Assembly (NCBI RefSeq): GCF_030816915.1
Contig: NZ_JAUSYN010000001.1
Span: 372,001 to 436,000, forward strand
Direction: 5' to 3'
Origin: Streptomyces sp. B3I8
Lineage (GTDB): Bacteria > Actinomycetota > Actinomycetes > Streptomycetales > Streptomycetaceae
Length of the DNA: 64,000 bases
The notes beneath the pieces are model-generated. The model had not been told where the DNA came from. It saw nothing but the letters and a program-made list of their open reading frames with translations, and made no database searches. This document shows, one piece after another, positions 62,288 to 64,000 of the stretch. Numbering within the stretch: the stretch's first letter is position 1; each line of letters begins with the position of its first letter. A program made the position numbers and the translations under genes.

Positions 62288-62428
62288 GACTATCTCTTCC
62301 CGTTGGTGCGCGTGGGTATCTGTGGAAGCGCGGTCGTGGTCCCGCCTCCTGCTGCCCGGGGCTTGACCCGAGATCGTGAACGCCGGTTCCCACGGCGGCA
62401 GTCAGCGTAACCGATCATTGTTCGAAGG

Positions 62429-62453
62429 CGTTCGGGCGTTCGGGCGTTCGGGC
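62429..62453. repeat. 8-bp tandem repeat (GTTCGGGC)
   Basis: Three copies in the short space between the inhibitor gene and the helicase remnant. Confidence 0.7.
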
Positions 62454-62464
62454 TGATCTGGCCG

Positions 62465-62700
62465 ATGCCGGAGTGCCTCCTCCTGGTGTTGCAGCGGGTG
62501 GCCCATCGGAAGACCGCGAGGCGGGACAAGCTCACCCAGGAGCAGCGTGCCGCCCTCGCCGCACTGGGCATGGACCGGGCGGGCCCGGCGCCGGCCGTCG
62601 AGGCCGCCCCGACGCAGCCCGCCCCGCAGCCCGCGCCCCCGGCGGGCCCGAAGAAGCGGCCGGTGCGGGAGCACCACGAGGAGTGCACATCCACGGCGAG
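62465..62700 (+). pseudogene. Helicase-associated-domain remnant
   Basis: RKTARRDKLTQEQRAALAAL with GMDRAGPAPAVEAA resembles the final helicase-associated (HA) repeat of large Streptomyces plasmid helicases. Nothing of the helicase core is near. Confidence 0.5.
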
Positions 62701-62785
62701 CGCCGGATCCTCGTCGTCACCATGCTCGTCACGCTCGGCGGTGGCGACGTGGAGCTCGCGTCGTTCGTTCTGTCCGCGGTCGGGA

Positions 62786-63145
62786 TCATGAACGGTGCGG
62801 TGCCGGGTGTCCTCGTGTCCCCGATCGGTCCGGCACGCACGCCGCCCGCCGGGGTCGCGGTGGAGCAGGTGCTCCGAGCGCAGCACGCGGGCGTAGGCGG
62901 TGAGGTCCTCGTGCCGCTCGTCGCCCGGCGGGACCGCGGCGAGGGCGCCGGCCACGCGGCGCATGACCTCGGTGGCCCTCTCGTCGAGCAGCTCCTGCTT
63001 GTTGCGCACGTGCCTGGTGGAGGGCGGAGGCGCGGACGTCCGGCCGGGAGGTGAGCGCGCGGACGGTGAGGGCGTCCATGCCTTGGTCGCCGAGGAGTTC
63101 GAGCGCCGCCGTGACGATCCGCTCCCGGGTGATGCCTAGGGCCAT
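62786..63145 (-). pseudogene. TetR-family regulator, frameshifted
   Basis: MALGITRERIVTAALELLGD and GMDALTVRALTSRPDVRASA form a TetR HTH; after a frame change the minus strand continues VRNKQELLDERATEVMRRVA and AYARVLRSEHLLHRDPGGR. The recognition helix is disrupted (SALHQAR instead of SALYWHVRNK) and the C-terminal half is missing. Confidence 0.65.
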
Positions 63146-63208
63146 TGACTCCTTAACAGCGTTCAGGCATGCTGGTCACGGCATTGAACTTAGTTAAGGA
63201 GAGTCGTG

Positions 63209-63560
63209 ATGCGTGCTGCACACCATCGTGCGCGGGCCGGCCACCAGGCGGCACCACGGCGCAGCCGGACGAGGTATCCGCTGGTGCCGGGCATCGACGT
63301 CGCTCGCGGGCCTGGAGGCGTCGTTGAGCGCGGACCTGCTGCCCAGCCGGCGGATCCGGACCACCGGGAGCGGCGCCGGATCGCGGTCGGCCGAGGAGAT
63401 GCTCGTCGAGGCACCCGAAGTCATGGCCCGCTTCGCCGACGGGTCCCCGCAGCTGCCCCGCACCGCGTTCCCGCTGAGCCGGGTCGGTGAGGCATGGGCA
63501 CACACCGGGCCGCAGCCGCGCCGTCGTCGTGCCGGATCGAGCCGTCCATTCATCAGAACG
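63209..63560 (+). pseudogene. Remnant of an MDR-type oxidoreductase
   Basis: In changing frames: YPLVPGIDVARGPGGVVERG, then AEEMLVEAPEVMARFADGSP and LPRTAFPLSRVGEAWAHTGP. These fit the N- and C-terminal ends of a zinc-type alcohol dehydrogenase/quinone reductase with its middle deleted. It ends 20 bases before the FAD monooxygenase gene. Confidence 0.45.
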
Positions 63561-63580
63561 TGATCGGAGAAAGGAAAACC

Positions 63581-64000
63581 ATGCAGAAGAGGGCACTTGT
63601 GGTAGGGCTCGGGATCGCGGGGATGTCCGCGGCCATCGGGCTGCGCCAGGCCGGCTGGACGCCGGTGATCGTCGAACGGGCACCCGAGCGACGTACCGGG
63701 GGCTACTTCATCTTCATGTTCCCGGAGGGTGTGCAGGCCGCGGCCGACCTGGGGATCGCCGACCACCTGCACACCCGCAACCCGGATTGGCGACCGGGCG
63801 GGAACTCGTGGTCGGTGGATCGCCGGGGCAGGCGGAAGCCGGCTCTGGGACTGCTGGACGCGCCCAGCGGGCTGGCAGCCGTGCTGCGCAGCGACATCGA
63901 GGCCGCGTTGTGGCAGGGCATCACCGGCGACGGGACCGAGGACGCGGTCGAGGTGCGGTTCGCGACCACTCCGGTCGAGATCACCGAGGGCACCGGCGGA
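63581..64000 (+). CDS. FAD-dependent monooxygenase (partial, runs off the window)
   Basis: At least 140 residues. FAD motif ALVVGLGIAGMSAAIGLRQAGW and ERAPERRTGGYFIFMFPEGV resemble aromatic-ring FAD monooxygenases (PHBH group). ATG at 63581 has GGAGAAAGGA upstream. No stop before the window's end. The adjacent broken TetR and MDR genes suggest a decayed oxidoreductase operon. Confidence 0.8.
   Translation, partial: MQKRALVVGLGIAGMSAAIGLRQAGWTPVIVERAPERRTGGYFIFMFPEGVQAAADLGIADHLHTRNPDWRPGGNSWSVDRRGRRKPALGLLDAPSGLAAVLRSDIEAALWQGITGDGTEDAVEVRFATTPVEITEGTGG

Overview
The window is high-GC actinobacterial DNA, almost certainly Streptomyces or a close relative. Open frames show strong GC3 bias, GTG/TTG starts are common, TTA codons are rare, and adjacent genes often share ATGA or GTGA. 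Two sets of plasmid maintenance genes, two copies of one origin-like structure and many transposon fragments suggest a large plasmid (possibly a cointegrate of two related replicons) or a plasmid-derived chromosomal region. No telomere, rRNA, tRNA or CRISPR array was recognised.

Layout. (1) 0-10 kb, replicon 1: a secreted GH114-like protein; a coupled prim-pol / SF3 helicase / small-protein operon; an origin-like region with iterons and nested inverted repeats (about 4.2-4.7 kb); an OhrR-like regulator; a second SF3 helicase; and parB-parA with palindromic parS-like sites. (2) 10.3-28.8 kb, an apparent biosynthetic and nitrogen-redox island: a diaminobutyrate aminotransferase, a stand-alone NRPS adenylation enzyme, an acyl-CoA-dehydrogenase-fold flavoprotein, a GAF protein, a stand-alone carrier protein, a thioesterase, a PAS protein, an FMN reductase, a NarK transporter, a molybdopterin nitrate reductase, two FAD reductases, a Cys-rich small protein, an MFS exporter and an AraC regulator. 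(3) 29-35 kb, replicon 2: parA-parB with a related but different parS family, an ars operon (arsI, arsR, aquaporin, arsC) and a second diverged copy of the origin. (4) 35-43.5 kb: small redox enzymes with TetR/MarR regulators and clear operator palindromes. (5) 43.6-51.7 kb: KdpED-like two-component genes beside a KimA-like potassium transporter, a COG4705 membrane protein and another two-component system. (6) 51.7-64 kb: a mosaic of broken Tn3, resolvase, IS701, IS5 and IS256 pieces, pseudogenes and a few intact genes, two of them AT-rich and clearly foreign.

How the parts work together. The main inferred system is in region 2. The aminotransferase would make L-2,4-diaminobutyrate. The adenylation enzyme, whose pocket residues read by eye suit a basic amino acid, would load it on the carrier protein. 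The flavoprotein, fed by the FMN reductase, could N-oxygenate the tethered amine. The nitrate uptake and reduction genes would supply nitrite, since no siroheme nitrite reductase is seen. This resembles the logic of diazeniumdiolate amino acids such as L-alanosine, with diaminobutyrate in place of diaminopropionate (a homoalanosine-type product). It is a hypothesis, not a demonstrated function. In the replication regions, two origins and two Par systems with near-identical palindromes, including one hybrid site, raise the question of cross-talk or incompatibility.
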